From Haemonchus contortus (Eukaryota; Nematoda; Chromadorea; Rhabditida; Trichostrongylidae), in assembly GCA_000469685.2 (NCBI GenBank), contig LS997563.1, positions 28,435,897 to 28,499,896 on the forward strand: a stretch of DNA of 64,000 bases, given 5' to 3'. The position numbers and the translations under genes are program-made. Of this stretch, positions 1 to 14,170 are shown one piece after another (position 1 is the stretch's first letter; every line of letters begins with the position of its first letter). Under the pieces are notes generated by a model. That model was not told the DNA's origin, searched no databases, and saw nothing but the letters and a program-made list of their open reading frames with translations.

Positions 1-83
1 ATATTGATCGACGGCAATATCAAGGTGTTGTTGGCGCCGTGTAGACGTTGTTACTATGAATGGGTATGGGTACATACATGCGT

Positions 84-298
84 CTAAGGATGCGCGCGGC
101 ACGTTGCGCGACGAAATTCGTGGCCCTTCGAACGATCCTGGCCCCTGTTATTGGAGCGCAAACTTGAAGTAGAGCACATTAGTATGGTCGGCTGATCCTA
201 CTTATCTACCCCACTTCAAATTTGGACCCCAATAATAGACGCTAAAGTCGTCCAAATCGCCACGGCGTTTGCCGCGCAACTTGCCGCGCGCATCCTCG
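84..298. repeat. Small foldback MITE
   Basis: The ends are inverted copies of each other: AGGATGCGCGCGGCA near 87 pairs with TGCCGCGCGCATCCT at 282-296. A second, inner pair lies around 145-175 and 205-235 (ATTGGAGCGCAAACTTGAAG against CTTCAAATTTGGACCCCAAT). Nothing in it could encode protein, so a non-autonomous foldback element is the simplest reading. No target duplication was resolved. Confidence 0.5.
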
Positions 299-654
299 GA
301 GCACGTAAGTTCCGTCCCCCCCCCTCTCCTATGAATGCGTTCATAGTCATTGTTCTACCGCAATGTGCACATAGCAGTCGCTATTGCAGCATCTGCGTCG
401 CGTGAGCCACGTGTGCAATAAAAATGTCAAGTGTGATCGTACTTTCAGTATTGAGCGCGCTCAGGGCACTTTTGTCCGATTATCAATACCAAATTGATGG
501 GCTGAGTTGTGATCACCTGTTTATCAGTTGTTACGCCCTAGTGTTGTCAGTGTTGGGGGAAAGAACAGAGAAGAAGTCTCTGCCTTTTTCTGATTTTGGA
601 TAATGTGGAAGCCTCAAAGACGCCATTGATGCAAGCAATTTCTGACTGCACATC
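299..654. other. Unassigned DNA before duplication A
   Basis: No exon, repeat family or RNA gene could be recognised here. Short ORFs on the minus strand lack any recognisable domain. Similarity to the 32.3-kb region begins at about 655, so the left edge of the segmental duplication lies at the end of this interval. Confidence 0.4.
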
Positions 655-1063
655 GCGGACCGTAAACGCTGCCTTTTGCCGATTCGATATTCCCAAAAGT
701 GCTCTCGTGACATAAAACTCGAGGGCACCGATTGATTTCATTCAAATCTACATTTTTTTTGTTGAAGGCGTGGATGACATTTTTCAGAGTACAGCGTTGA
801 GTGCCGAGCGTTGCTGGCAACTTGCTGAAAAGGTCGGTCGTCGATCGATACCGCGTGGGTCAGTTGTGAATACTTTTTTGAACGGGTCTTTATGGTTACT
901 TTCTCACGTCTCCTTTCTTTTTTGTATATTGACTTAATAGTTTTTTCTTTGACTATTTAAGTATAATGCGAGCAGAGCATATCAATATGAAGAGCTCCAC
1001 GCGGCATTGCTTGAAAAATAACATACTCCATCGCAAAACCGTTAGCGGCGACGCGGACGGTAG

Positions 1064-1329
1064 TGGCTGCTTTTATACTTCGACGTGCGTGCCGGCACGC
1101 AAGTGGAAACGGACGTACATTGAGGGACCGGCGAGAAAGCGGCTACGCGACGGCGGCGCGCGGCCCTATCCAACTGTGTGACAGCAGCGGGTAGCGATCA
1201 ATACCGCGAATAGAGGATGGCTCCTGTCACACGCTTGGATGGGGCCGCCGTCGTTTAGCCGCTCGCACGCCGCCCTCTAAATGTTTCCACCTGCGTGCCG
1301 GCACGTAAGTGGAAGTATGAAAGCAGCCA
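1064..1329. repeat. MITE with TGGCTGCTTT termini (copy 1)
   Basis: The left end (TGGCTGCTTTTATACTTC) is the inverse of the right end (GAAGTATGAAAGCAGCCA). The similarity extends about 47 bp inward and includes a shared GTGCCGGCAC core. The paralogous site near 32700 lacks the 266-bp block and runs straight through, so this is an insertion made after the duplication. No transposase is encoded. A long target duplication is not visible. Confidence 0.75.
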
Positions 1330-1756
1330 GTGCGGTTTCGACGCTTAGCGCTGTACTCTAAAGACGTCCATTTGGCAATTTGAACCCTGCAAACTTACAT
1401 TCACTCCGAGCAATGAACACTTCCAATTTTCATTACTTTCCAAAGTTTGCAGACTTGATTTATTCCAAATCTTCACCTGGTATTGTTTAACGATCAACCT
1501 CATTTTCTTTGGATTTCACCTGCTATTGTCCCGTCTTCTGGAATTTTCTCTTACAATCAGTTATAGGACGAATACCTGGGAATCTCACGCCCTCTCCCGC
1601 ATTCTTTGAATAGCTCATCCTTCTTAGTACAGCTGACCATTTTCAGATCCACAGACTGTCGAGGAGTCGCCGGTTTCACACAGGTTCAAAGGTGAAGTCG
1701 ACAATCTCCTGTCATTTCCTTGACTTTTTATACCTCTGTACTCATTTTAGAGTCTC

Positions 1757-2104
1757 ATGAACGTCCAGTCGCATGTGATGCCTGATAAAGGATCCTCCTT
1801 CAAAATAAAAAATACGTCAACCTCACAGGAACTGCTATTCACGAACGGGAGGGAGAAGTTGCCGAACAAAAACAATTGTTCAGGTATGAGGGTTGGCAAC
1901 AAACTTCTAAATTCTACGAGGTCTTACCAGAGTTGCCAACGGTTGTACGTTACCAATAAATGATTGATTTACCAGAGTAAAGCAATCAAACTCGTAATTT
2001 GCCCCGCCTCTATACTTTCACTGTTCTAGATGGAACTATTGCCACACTTACTGTTAGTGAGACAGATGGTGCCAGCGACGTTGATGAGATTCCATCTGCG
2101 GAAG
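1757..2104 (+). CDS. Helicase copy A, N-terminal exons 1-2
   Basis: Proposed exon 1 is 1757-1883 and exon 2 is 2030-2104. Exon 1 follows an acceptor (TCATTTTAG) only six bases before the ATG at 1757, which would suit a trans-splice site. A second in-frame ATG at 1778 aligns with the only ATG available in copy B. Exon 1 ends with one spare base that joins exon 2 to make Asp. Exon 2 ends with one spare base that joins exon 3 at 6328 to make Glu. Copy B has the same exon pattern and phases, and its length differences keep the frame. The encoded stretch is Ser/Thr/Asp/Glu-rich and has no recognisable domain. The exons are predicted; the join across the 4.2-kb intron has not been observed. Confidence 0.55.
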
Positions 2105-2189
2105 GTACGAGAATTTATCAAAAAAAAAACTAAACATAAAAAAGAGATGAGCGAGGCACTCATATCCTACTATATATAATTCGCTAAGT

Positions 2190-3427
<1,238 letters not shown>

Positions 3428-4162
3428 AACCGGAAATTCATAACTCCTGTTCTCGTAGACCAAGAGTGTTCAAATTTGGGAGAGCTACAGGCGGCAGAAT
3501 AAGAACACTTATGGCAGGTAGCAGGGCCAGACTCCGTCTACGGGGGCGGGCGTGCGCGATGTAGATTTTCGACGGCAAATTCATGACTGCTACTTACATG
3601 GACCTAAAGGGTTCAAAAGTGGCCGGAGTACGAGCTGTATAATGGGAACACTGATGATAGGTGATAGGAGGTGATAGCAGTGACAAGAGCCTGATAAAGA
3701 GCATTTGAAGGCGAGAGCCGCAGGGTCCGTCACCGTTGGAGCTTTGGCACTTCAGGGGGGGTGTGGATTAATAATGGACCGTAGATGTTCATGAGAGGGA
3801 TTGATAAGAGCTGTTCGAGACTGATGACAAAACATAGAAAGCGAGAACCATGAGGTCTACAAAGTCTTTCATAGTAACACTGGAGCACTTCAGTAGGCGG
3901 TGTGGGATGTGAAGGGACTGTGAAGGAAGGTGATTGTTAACAAGGACTAATAACAAGAGGGCAAAGGCTGACGAAAAGTCTACAAGGCTTTGTAATCCGC
4001 TTCGCGTCAACAGTGGAACCTTGGCGTTTGAACAGATTATCAAATAGGTGACGTGGTCCAAGGTATTATGTGGCAGGAACTGATAACAACTGATAAGAGC
4101 TTATAAGGGGCCTTAGAGAACAAGAGCCACTTACCAATCCTTACTATACATAGAGCGCTCGC

Positions 4163-4180
4163 GTCTGTCTGTCTGTCGCC

Positions 4181-4231
<51 letters not shown>

Positions 4232-4232
4232 G
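4163..4232. repeat. (CTGT)n tetranucleotide repeat
   Basis: A run of CTGT units with one interruption (CGCC), followed by a short TTTG repeat at 4234-4252. It lies inside the Helitron-like block. The open frames across it are repeat artefacts. Confidence 0.9.
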
Positions 4233-6327
4233 TCTTTTGTTTGTTTGTTTGTACGGAAATTCGATATTGCCTGAAGCAGTCGGGACAATTTTTGATGGGA
4301 TGAGCATGGGACAAGACCAAAAGAGCACATGTGAGCTCAGCGGAGCTCCGCTCATGGGGGGAGGGGCGGGGTATGCACGGCAGCGGGCGATGTCTTAGGC
4401 AAAATATTTGAACTAGGTTTCAAAACAGCCCAGAAGCCGGGAAAAGAGAGGTATGGGTGGGCAAGAGAAATGAGGGAAACTCACCGGTGGTGGGTGGAGC
4501 GTTCTCGCAGTGGGCGGTACTTACCACATAGGACGATACTCGATTCAGCGGAAGCGTGGAGGCCAAGGAAAAACAAACGAAGTATGCAGGACCTTATTCG
4601 TACCGGGCATACGCAAACATGTCAGCGCTCCGCCCACAGTGGACGGGAAGAGCCTTTATATGCTAGGTCATTTTTGAAAAAAACTTATAACTCTGTTCAA
4701 AAACGTTCCACAGTGTGTAAAGTAAGCGGTTAGAGGCTAAAGGAGAAATGTTGTCGGAGAAAGGAGAAATGAAGTGGGCTGTGCATTGCATTGCACCAAG
4801 GTGGGCGGGTCTATGATCAAAATTTGATACCTCTATTCAAAAACGTACTAAAACGCGGGAAAAGGTTGGTTAGAGGTAACGGAAAGAACGCAGCCAAATA
4901 ATCCCTGGAGTGGGCGAAGCGTGCACTAAGGTGGACGGAGCTAAGACCAAATTTCGTAACTCTGTTCAAAAATGTTCTGGGACGTGAGAAAAAAAAATAG
5001 TCGGAGGTAATGGAAGAAATGTGGTCAAATACCTGACTTGACTCGATTCTGCACAGGGGTGGGCGGGGCTAAGATCGAAAATTTATAACTATGACTGAAA
5101 CGCCCTAGAACGCGGTGAAAATGGTTAGAGGGCAGCAAAAAGACGGCTGGTCGGATTTTCATAGCGGGGTCTGCGCTGAGTTTGACGTTGCCACGTTCAT
5201 CCACTAATCATTCTGCTCAAAAGAACCATATCGAGCGGGATGCAGTTCAGCGTTCAAATAGAGAGAGAACTATCTTATTCTGACGATCCAACATTAGGCT
5301 GATTGACTCCACCGTAGATGAGCTGTCGTGGGCATATAATGCACGCTTTGGCGTGCATAGCCCAACTGGTTAAATCTTAACGGCTTTGGTATTCATGGAG
5401 AAGCATGGACTGTTTAATATGTTTCATTCAATACCACTTGAGCTATGCATACCTATGCATGCATTCTATGTCCACTACCGCTCATAGACTTAAAACTTCT
5501 GCAGGTACTTAATCAGGTGATATCGAATTTCCGCGCAAACAGACAGACGGACAGATGCTAGCGCTCTGTATATAGTAAGGAAGACGGGTTACTCGGGTCA
5601 CTTCAGTGATAGGGACCGATCGAAGCCATTTCTCCATACGAGATGAGAATTCGGCTCATTTCCTGCTATTAGACTACGACCTCTACCCGCCAGTTTCTGC
5701 GTTTCGATAAAGTATCATGTTTTTTTTGTTTTGATATCATTTGTGACAAAACTTATCCGACCGCCAATAATCTGGGATTGCCAAACTATGATAACCAGTT
5801 GAGGAAAAAAAGGTCCACTGATAACGACGTCTGATAATGGGCGTTATTATCACTCGACAAAATTTGTGAGTACCATTCACTGCTTGGTTTGCCTAGCATT
5901 GAATCTCTGATAGGTAAACACTTTTAGCATGAAGAGCAACAGACCGCGACTTATAAACACGGGCGTGAGTATCGGCACATACTGAATACCTTTTGCGCTT
6001 CCCTGTTAATACTGTGTAGAATTTCGTGTCTAGAAAAGTATCATTTATTCTAGCGAAGGAGCCAACGACCACCACTATCATGAGGAGGGAAGCTCGGCGT
6101 TACCCGAGCGAAAAGACTGGTCTAAATATAATAGGCGAGAGCACGAAGGAGACTAGACTATAGACTGTGATGTTCACTATCAGTGTCTTTGCTTTCCCAG
6201 ATATATTCGAAATAGCCTTGTAGGGCGCAGCAGTAGGTGATAAGTTGAACAGTTTATGAGAAAAAGAGCTCACCCAGACAACCTCGATAAGTCTAGTTCG
6301 AATATGATCCAATAACATACGTTGCAG

Positions 6328-9300
6328 AACATCGATTGCCATCTCAGACAGAATCAGCGCCGAGGGGTGACTTCGTCTCTGAACATGGTAGGGCACCATT
6401 GGCTTTGGTTACTGTTACTTCCTTTCTTCTCAATTCACCCCATTTAGATCAAGATGGATTTTGCTCGAACGGATCTTCATCAAAAGTACTATGTTTTCGA
6501 AAAGTTCCAGCGAAGGAACATAATCGAGATGTTGCTCTTAACCAAGATACATCATCTGCCGATTCCCCTGATGATAAGCAATGCAATCCCAACGTCCAAT
6601 CGAAAGTCTTCGTCCCAGTCTTGCCTTTGCTCGGCCCTCAAAACGAGACCAGGCGGACGCCTTCTGCAATTTCGTCACAGTCGTCGACCAAGAACATCAA
6701 TGCTCATCTCATTAAGGAACATCCATGGGCAAAATACGTTACTGTTAGCGACCAACCACTTCCTACATCTGAAAACTCTGTGACAAGTTCTGTGCCTCTC
6801 GATGTTTACTGCCATATTCCTACAACGGGGTATTTTTCGCACGAATTCGTTCAGTCACTTTTTCCTCGTCAAAATCGTGAGCATCCCAACTCCAGTGAAC
6901 CGCTTACAATCTTTGAGCTTATGCGTCTCCAGAATGCCGTCGATTTTCGAGAAAATTCGCTAAGAATTATTCGCCAACTGAGTTGTAAAGTATACTCAGC
7001 TCGTGAAAATGATAATCCAAAAACACCTCCAGGTTCTATGGCTACAACCATTCTCCCACTCCCTTGGCACAGTAGCCCAGTTCTTTACCAGGTTGTATCC
7101 CGAAACAGTAGCGAACAAGTAATTCTTGAAGCCAAAGACTTTTTTATTATTGGTCCTGATCGTGGCGAGTTACAGTGCATCGTGCTCGATCAGTTCTCCA
7201 CGAATATAAAGTCAGGCACACGAGGCTTCGACGGTCAACTTCTGTCGGTTAAGGATTTCGTCTGGGTGTACTCTTTAGAACCTACAGCGGAGGCTGTTGA
7301 GAAACCGTCAAATGTACTTGCAAGAGCACGAGCGCATAGAACAACAGCTCTGGACACATCCGTACCCTATTTCTTTCGGGTGCGTGAATTTGTTTTCGTT
7401 ACTCCTCCGAAAGCCACTCATTATGTGTACGGCCTTGTAGTAGAAGACAAAAGCGAGAACTCGACTTCATATAAAGTCGTTTTCGAAAGCGTACCCGACG
7501 TAGTCACTGTTCCGCACGATGTTTTTCAATTCCCAACGCAGAATGTTAAAAAGTACGACATCGTTCTTGCGGAGACTCGCGATAATGTCTCCACAGCGAT
7601 TCGCTTCTCGGAATCGCCAGCGTCGGTGAACGATCAGGTTGCTCTGTGCAATCTGGTTCGGGAATTCATCCCGTCCCATCCACAAGAGGGACTGTTGCCT
7701 TTAAAAATTTTTGAGATTTCTCGTGAAGACAGGGAGTGGATTGATGATCGCATCGGTAAATTCATGAACTACTCAAAGGACCCCCATTCAGCTCACACCA
7801 AGATGACGCAGTTATTCAATGTAGCTGTCTTTTTTTTGTTTGCTATTGAAGAGATGAATGACGACAAATCTACCCGGAGAGTGACTGCCACTGTACTGAG
7901 CACGAGTGCTTTTCCGGTCCGTTTTCTTTTTAAATTGAACTCGAACACAGAGTCCGGGTGGAATCCCCATCGCATCGCTTTTTTGTGGATTATTGGTTCT
8001 GGTTCTGTTGTGAGCGCACGAGTGGAAAGCATCGAATCCAACTACTACGATGGCACTTTTTCCGTTCAGCTCGTCGCTCTGCCACGCTTTCATCACTCTC
8101 TCATACGAGCAATCAGTAGGTACAGTTGGAAAGAGAGGGGCAGCTTGTTTGTTGAAATGTGTGTCAAATTAGATCGCCTTTCTGTTTCGACATTCCCTAT
8201 ACTACATATCGTCTCGCAATACAAACTTTTTGATAACATTTCAAGAAATTGCAGGTGTCAAGCTGAGCAAGTGCTGGATGCGGTCTACAATAATTCTTCA
8301 CAACATAAATTCGTCGATGTCCGATTGCCCGACGAACGAAGAGGGGGTCGAATTTCCCTTGATGGCAAATTATTCGAGCTTCATCCTGATCAGTTAGATG
8401 CTATTCGGCTTGGATGTGGAAATCATCCCATTGTAGCAATTCAAGGCGGTTATGGGACTGGAAAGACCTTAGTTGCTGCCCTAATAGCTGCAAAATGTGC
8501 ACGCCAACGCAAAGGTTTTGTTGTCGTTATTGCAGTATCGAATGGTGCCGTAGCCCAAATTACTAACACCATCTTGGGACTTGAACAATACAAAGACCTA
8601 TCAGTGCTACGCTACGTGCACGAAACTCCATGTTCCGAAAAGATTTTCTCAACCGATGTCGATATGAATAACATTCTTAAACGTCTTCCTGATGACTATG
8701 CCGAGCACTTAGCGCCGGAGGACCTGAGAATATGCTTAAGGTTCAAAGAGAGAAGTGAACTACTTGAAAAGTACACACCTGTCTCGGAAAACGCCTCGAT
8801 GCCATCCAACAATGAACAGAGGGGTTGCAGTCTAGCAGTGAAAGAGTTGGTCAACGATTTGGACACCGTTTTTCGGCTCATGTTTGCCTTGCGGACACCA
8901 GATATAATATGTATGACAGTGTCAGCCCTTCTGGGAGCCACAAAAGAGAAGGGCATGATTTATAATTATCTACAAGAGTGTCACACGATCATCGGTGACA
9001 ATGCTTCACACATTCCTGAGCCGGATTTCGTAGCTATTGCGAATTGCTTGTACAACGCCCGACATGTCTACGTTGGGGACATACACCAGCTCAGACCTCA
9101 TATACACTGTGATCACGATTCCCTTCCAGTAACACTTGGTGCACGGGGATTGATGGAAATTCTGATTGAGAAACATGTCCCAACTACCTCCATGTTCACA
9201 ACGTTCAGAACTCATCCAGAGCTGGCTGAGCTTCTTAATGAACTCTTCTATGACTATGCACTTATTGACGGCATTTCCGGAGATGAACGGCGTTTATTCC

Positions 9301-9809
9301 TCGATCATATCCGTTGCGACAACTCAGATTTACCATTTCTTTTTGTGGATATTCCTGACCAGTCACGTCTTCCGCGAGGTGGATCGCATTTTAATAACGA
9401 TGAAGTGAAAAGCTGTTGTGATATTGTCACATCTCTACTAGAAAGAGGAATCCATCCTGAATCCTTATTGATTCTTGCCTTTTACAACGAACAGACTCAG
9501 AGGCTCAAGCAGTTTGCTAAAAAGCATTCCATCGATTTGTTCAGAGTGGGTGCATACCAAAGCCTTGAGAAAGATATTGTCATCCTGCTCACTTCATGGT
9601 ACTTCCCTGATGATGAAGTCAACGTTGACGATTTCCTCAACGACAGTCATCGTATCAACGTCGCTTTGACACGATGCCGCCATGGGCAGTTTGTCCTTGG
9701 TAGCAAGCGATTCCTTGGCACGCTCAGCAATTGGGCCCCAGTTATCCGATGGGCTAGGCTTCGGAATGCCGTGATCGACAAAAACGATCTACCACGTATT
9801 CTCGCATGA
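6328..9809 (+). CDS. UPF1-like SF1 helicase, copy A (exons 3-4)
   Basis: Exon 3 is 6328-6387. A 60-base intron (GTAGGG...CATTTAG) follows, and exon 4 is 6448-9809 with a TGA stop. Joined to exons 1-2 the model is 1,207 residues. Motifs appear in UPF1 order: Walker A GGYGTGKT at about residue 754; SNGAVAQ (motif Ia); GDNAS at about 937; GDIHQLRP at about 964; [17 protein letters not shown]; and [10 protein letters not shown] at about 1156. The family unwinds or remodels RNA or DNA using ATP. The expected Asp-Glu of motif II is Asp-Asn here, so hydrolysis may be weakened or lost. About the first 650 residues match no domain I recognise. A 3.36-kb open exon, and a paralogue that differs mostly by conservative changes, argue for purifying selection. 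The continuous frame through the 60-base intron is probably not translated, since it starts at a TTG codon. Confidence 0.85.
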
Positions 9810-11130
9810 TCCTCCTTTCTGCTATCCGGCTTTTTGTGAGTTTTTTTCCACATTTCTTCGGTTAAACAACACCGAGTGATTTTTCTTTTCAGGGTTGTTG
9901 TACTTAAGAAACCGTCTACTCCTACGTGAATCCTTTGACTCGTCGTTGCCACAATATTATCTACCTCAAGGTAAAAGTTTGTCGTTTACACTTTCCCCTG
10001 CCACCAACAGAATCAAAATCTACTGGATACCTGATCTCAGAAAGATGCGCTCGTTCACGGAAAGAGAGAAAAGATAGAGTCGATGGTCGTATCGGTTTGT
10101 TAGGATCTAGTGGAGTTCGAACTTTCGGAAACAAAGTTCGAATTCCAATGAAATAGGTAGAAGCGCTACAAGGACTCTCGCTGTCAGAAGTTCGAGAAGG
10201 GTAGGATAGCGTGTTCAGTCGCTTTGTTTCATTACTTGAATCGGAGATTTTTTGGGAAAGTTAGGTATCTTAGCTACAGATACAAACTGCCTCACCTGAA
10301 AAAATTACCGCTTACTGGATGGAAGTGATTTGTTTAGTGAGTTTATTAGTTTTTCACCAGCCAATATCTTACAAAAAACGATCTTGCTCGTCTAGTCCTA
10401 TCCCTAGTAACTTGGATTTTCGCTCTTTCAGAGTAGCAATGCTCGTCCTAGTGCATGCCGTCAATGTATTTTGTTCATAATTCGACACTTTAAGAAGTAA
10501 TATCATTACACATACTGTACCTAAAATTCTGATAAATCTTTCTCATCATCTTCCTGACTTCACCTTAATCTTACTAGCAAGAATGGTAATGTTTCTGCTT
10601 GAAGGGATTATAAAAAGTGTAAAGCCAGACACTCCACAGTCAAACTAAATGGGTTCCTTTCTTCGTAATAGTTGCAGAGTCAACCCTAAATCTGAGAAAA
10701 GGTAGGATAAATGAAAGTTTGTCGGGAGGGACAGGGCGAAACGTTCTACGAAAGATCCGTTCTGTTACCATCCACCGTTCAATGCGCGAGTCTCCAGATC
10801 AATCGACGCTAGTCATTACCGTACCTCGGATATCTTATTGCCTAAACGTTGGCAATTTAGGGTGATGAGTTAACTAGAGCGAGCGCACCTCGTATTCAAC
10901 GTCGTATTGAAAATATGCGCTACATTTCGCGAACGTTCATGGGAGCATTTCTTACGGACGGTAAAAAGGCAACAAATTGACTGTTGTGCAGTCTCCAAAA
11001 TTAATGGAGCTACTGCAATTACAACTGTGACGTGAGGCGATGAATTCATCAATAATGAATCTTATACAAATCTTGAGAGTCATAAGTAACTTAGCCTGCA
11101 GCCTATCTCCTCAAGTTAGATTGCACAATA
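9810..11130. other. Intergenic part of duplication A
   Basis: No gene recognised. This stretch aligns with 40785-41090 followed by 43575-44530 in copy B. Copy B carries about 2.5 kb of inserted repeats at the point corresponding to about 10110-10180 here. Confidence 0.6.
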
Positions 11131-11139
11131 ACAAGACAT

Positions 11140-11870
11140 TGGCATATCTGCTGCAATATAATTCCGTTGCCATTTCTGCCAGTTTGAACTGATTCCATTG
11201 GAAATACCATAAAGAATTACTAACCAAGGCGTAACTAAGCAGTCTAATTGAGGAAAACACGAAATTCACAGAAGCGCTAGTACCTTTAAATGATCGATTG
11301 CCAGGTCAAAACTTCGCTATACAGCCCTTAATGAGCAACTGGCAATATTCACTCTGCCACCATTGATACCGGCCATGGGAAAATTGAAGCCGTATTTGTC
11401 AGGACCGATTTGGTTTGAAACGGGTACTTTAACAGGAAGAAAGGTACTGCACTGATTTATTAATGCACCCTTGTACCGTCACGTACCTTGACATCTTCAA
11501 AGGTAATAATTATACGGGTGGGTTTAGTATTCCAACCAAGTTTGCTTTCCTTTTTGGCTTGTGAAAATCCTCCCATACCATCTTCAATCGAAAATCACAA
11601 AATGCACTTCGCAACAGGCTGGCTTTCGTGTCGTACCATGACCACATAGAAATTCTCGAACTTTTAATTTTGCAAATTTTCGATTTTATTCCCCATACTT
11701 ACAGTCTCGTAACGATTGGACTGCAAAAAACAAAGCCTACATTTTGACAAGCCTGCTTCACTTATGAATGCTTTGGATCAATTGACCACGTAATAGTCGT
11801 CTTTACGTGTGGCTGTCGTGCGAAGACTTGCAGCAGAAGATCGGGCAGTTTTCATAACATGAGGGAACAA
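11140..11870 (-). pseudogene. Broken copy of ACAD8 exons
   Basis: Four exon remnants, on the minus strand, match the intact exons at 45158-45260, 44890-45049, 44690-44833 and 44548-44636. The copy near 11.8 kb has TGA in place of the Gly codon after VVN. The copy near 11.5-11.65 kb has a TGA after CIL. The copy near 11.29-11.39 kb has TAG inside the SLGAAQQ region. The last copy has lost its splice donor (CAG followed by AT instead of GT). No 5' exons or downstream exons accompany them. This is a dead partial duplicate downstream of the functional gene's last exon. Confidence 0.85.
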
Positions 11871-12249
11871 TTGTATTCGTATGACCTTCTCAGTTGTGGT
11901 ACTCTTATAACACGATCATATCACGAGTCAGGTGATATCTGCTCTCAGAAAAGAATATTTACTACAAGAACAGTACTTGAAGTATAGCACTACCAATATA
12001 AATACTCCGTGACGTGAGTGCTGAAAAAAGAACTGCCTCAAAAGAGGATTGGCACCCATGTAATGATGACTCTGACTCAAGGCGGCACAATGCAAGAGAA
12101 AGGTTTAGAGAGAAGTACAGCGTAGAGAGTCCAGGTGGATCATGATCCTCAAAGGTTTAGAGGAGGAGGATGTGGTAGTACAAAAATATTAAACCACTCA
12201 GAAAAGCATATACTGTGTTTTGCCTTCCAATGAGCCGGTTGCGGTGGCG

Positions 12250-13800
12250 TCTGAATACTGACTGTTGTCAATTCAACATATCCATGTCAATTATTACTCA
12301 ACACTTGAAAATGTTGGACATATTCAAGGACCTTGGTCACAAAATGTGTAACTTCGCTAATATTATTAGTAAGTGCAAATTTGTAACCAATATATTTTTA
12401 TAGGCATCTTCAACGTCAGTCCTCAGTGGCTTAACGTTATCACTTGATGGAGGAACATGGCGTATCCTCAAGACCTGATCATTACCAATTTGTTCACCCT
12501 GGGGATGGGAAGCTTCGATTCAAAACATGGGGAGATGTGATTGTGTGTAAGTTACCTCTGCTCTACAACACCTATATTGTTAGGAATGACGACCCCAAAG
12601 ATCCTACAATAGTCATTTGGGCATGGAACGTATGAGGCATGAAATCTGCCTGTGACCATTCCCTCATTGGCTGCTTTCACAGTCCACAATTAGGGGCGCG
12701 AGCGCGCCAGCGAGCGACCGGGGGCGGCGCTTGCCCCATGTTTACAACTGAATTTTGAACAATCTCGATACCACCGCCCGAGTAGTACCCCAGTCGCCCA
12801 CTCGCTCGCGCGCTTGCGGCCAAAATCGTGGACTATGAAAGCAGCCATTGTTAGAATAGCCGCGTTTTCCTGAGAAGTTTTCCCTAGTCCGTCAATTTAC
12901 TGTAAAAAGGTATCGAGTAAGGTTCCAGCACAACTTAGCAACTTAGAGCTTTGTGAGCTCTTTTAAATCGAATGAAACCCACCTCAAATTATGACTTGTG
13001 TAGAAATACTTCTCAAATGGTTACACAGCTACTATGATGATAAGACTTGCTGAAGAAATCTAGCCATTCCTTCTATCCATATGTCCAGCAGCAATGGTAC
13101 CTATAGCAGACATTCAGATACAAAGCTCTCTTCGTAATATTATCACCTGAAGAATGATTTTTGAAGGAAACAAAACTTTTGAAAAATTCACGTTAATCCA
13201 AGGTTGTTCTGAAAATCACCGATCTTACCCTAAAACAAATAGGATCCGTTTAACGAAGAATTTCAAGCTTGGTAATTGCAATAATAATGGCATTTTGGAC
13301 ATTAATATTCATTGATTTCCATGCTGGTTTTTGAGTACACCCAATCTATTCTGGGTTCTGTCGGAGAGATCTTGTTGGACAATGCAAGAGACAATTGAAT
13401 CAGAGAATCAATGCCGAAGCGTACGCACCTTGTACACGACACCACTCAAAGTTCGTAGTGACAGTTCCTTTCACCCACACAAAAGTAGCACCTTTGACCG
13501 AAGAAAAACGCCCATCATCTGGTAGCAACTGTAACACGAACAGCATTCATATTTCATACTGTACGTACATAAGAAAATACCCTCACTTGATTTACGCCTG
13601 CTTCGCAACTTTTACATTTGCAACCAAAAAAACACATCTAACCAAAATATTTTTAATATATTCACATTTTGCAGGCAGATACGCACTATGAAATTACTCA
13701 GAGAGGCCTCAACAGACTGATAAATGAGAATTCTGCTACAGACGTATATGTATTACAATTTTGGCCCTTAACACATGAGAACACAAAATAACTAGACATA
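12250..13800. other. Unassigned DNA with one MITE
   Basis: Similarity to copy B fades near 12250. Apart from the MITE at 12668-12847, no gene or repeat could be recognised. ORFs of about 60-100 codons here have no domain and no splice support. Confidence 0.4.
12668..12847. repeat. MITE with TGGCTGCTTT termini (copy 2)
   Basis: A 180-bp element. The left end TGGCTGCTTTCACAGTCCAC and the inverse of its right end differ at one position in 20. The inside is GC-rich and also partly inverted (GCGAGCGACC against the CGCTCGCG region). It shares the first 10-13 terminal bases with the elements at 1064-1329 and, more loosely, 26539-27170. It has no coding capacity. Confidence 0.75.
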
Positions 13801-13814
13801 ATAAGCAACTTAAT

Positions 13815-14170
13815 AATGGCATAAAGAAAACTGAGCTCGGAATTTCCCGATACAGGCAATCGTGGAAAGGAATCCATTGTCCCGAGCTAAATCAATGATT
13901 GAAGATCAAGGCGCTATTCTATACGCCAAGGAATCGATGATCAGGTGGGTCGGTCAAGTTATGCGACTTTGTGATGACAGCGCAATGGACAGATGTCTTC
14001 ACGTAAGCTCCGAATGAAAAGAAAGGTATGGCTCGTATCTTCGAGCAGAAGAACCCACTGGAACACCCAGATCAGCGTTAGGGGCAAGTAGAGACCTTAC
14101 TGGCGTCTGATCAAGGAAATCGATGATCAACGGAACGACGAATGATAAAGGTGGTTAGACATCTTCACCT
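13815..14170 (+). pseudogene. LINE C-terminal relic
   Basis: Translation near 13905-13990 reads RWVGQVMRLCDDSAMDR, followed after stop codons by Pro/Arg-rich degenerate sequence. This matches the RW-GHV-R region just after the reverse transcriptase in RTE-like ORFs; the intact RTE at 15.4 kb has RWYGHVLRADEGSVRK. Stops and frame changes make it a decayed fragment. Which LINE clade it came from is uncertain. Confidence 0.5.

Noticed and set aside
4040..4355. ORFs with repeated Thr-Asp-Arg-Gln
   Set aside because: Translation of the CTGT tetranucleotide repeat; there is no independent coding evidence.
6336..6447. Continuous N-terminus of helicase A starting at 6336
   Set aside because: The first codon is TTG. 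The stretch 6388-6447 has a donor and acceptor conserved in both copies, and upstream exons join in phase, so it is read as a 60-base intron.
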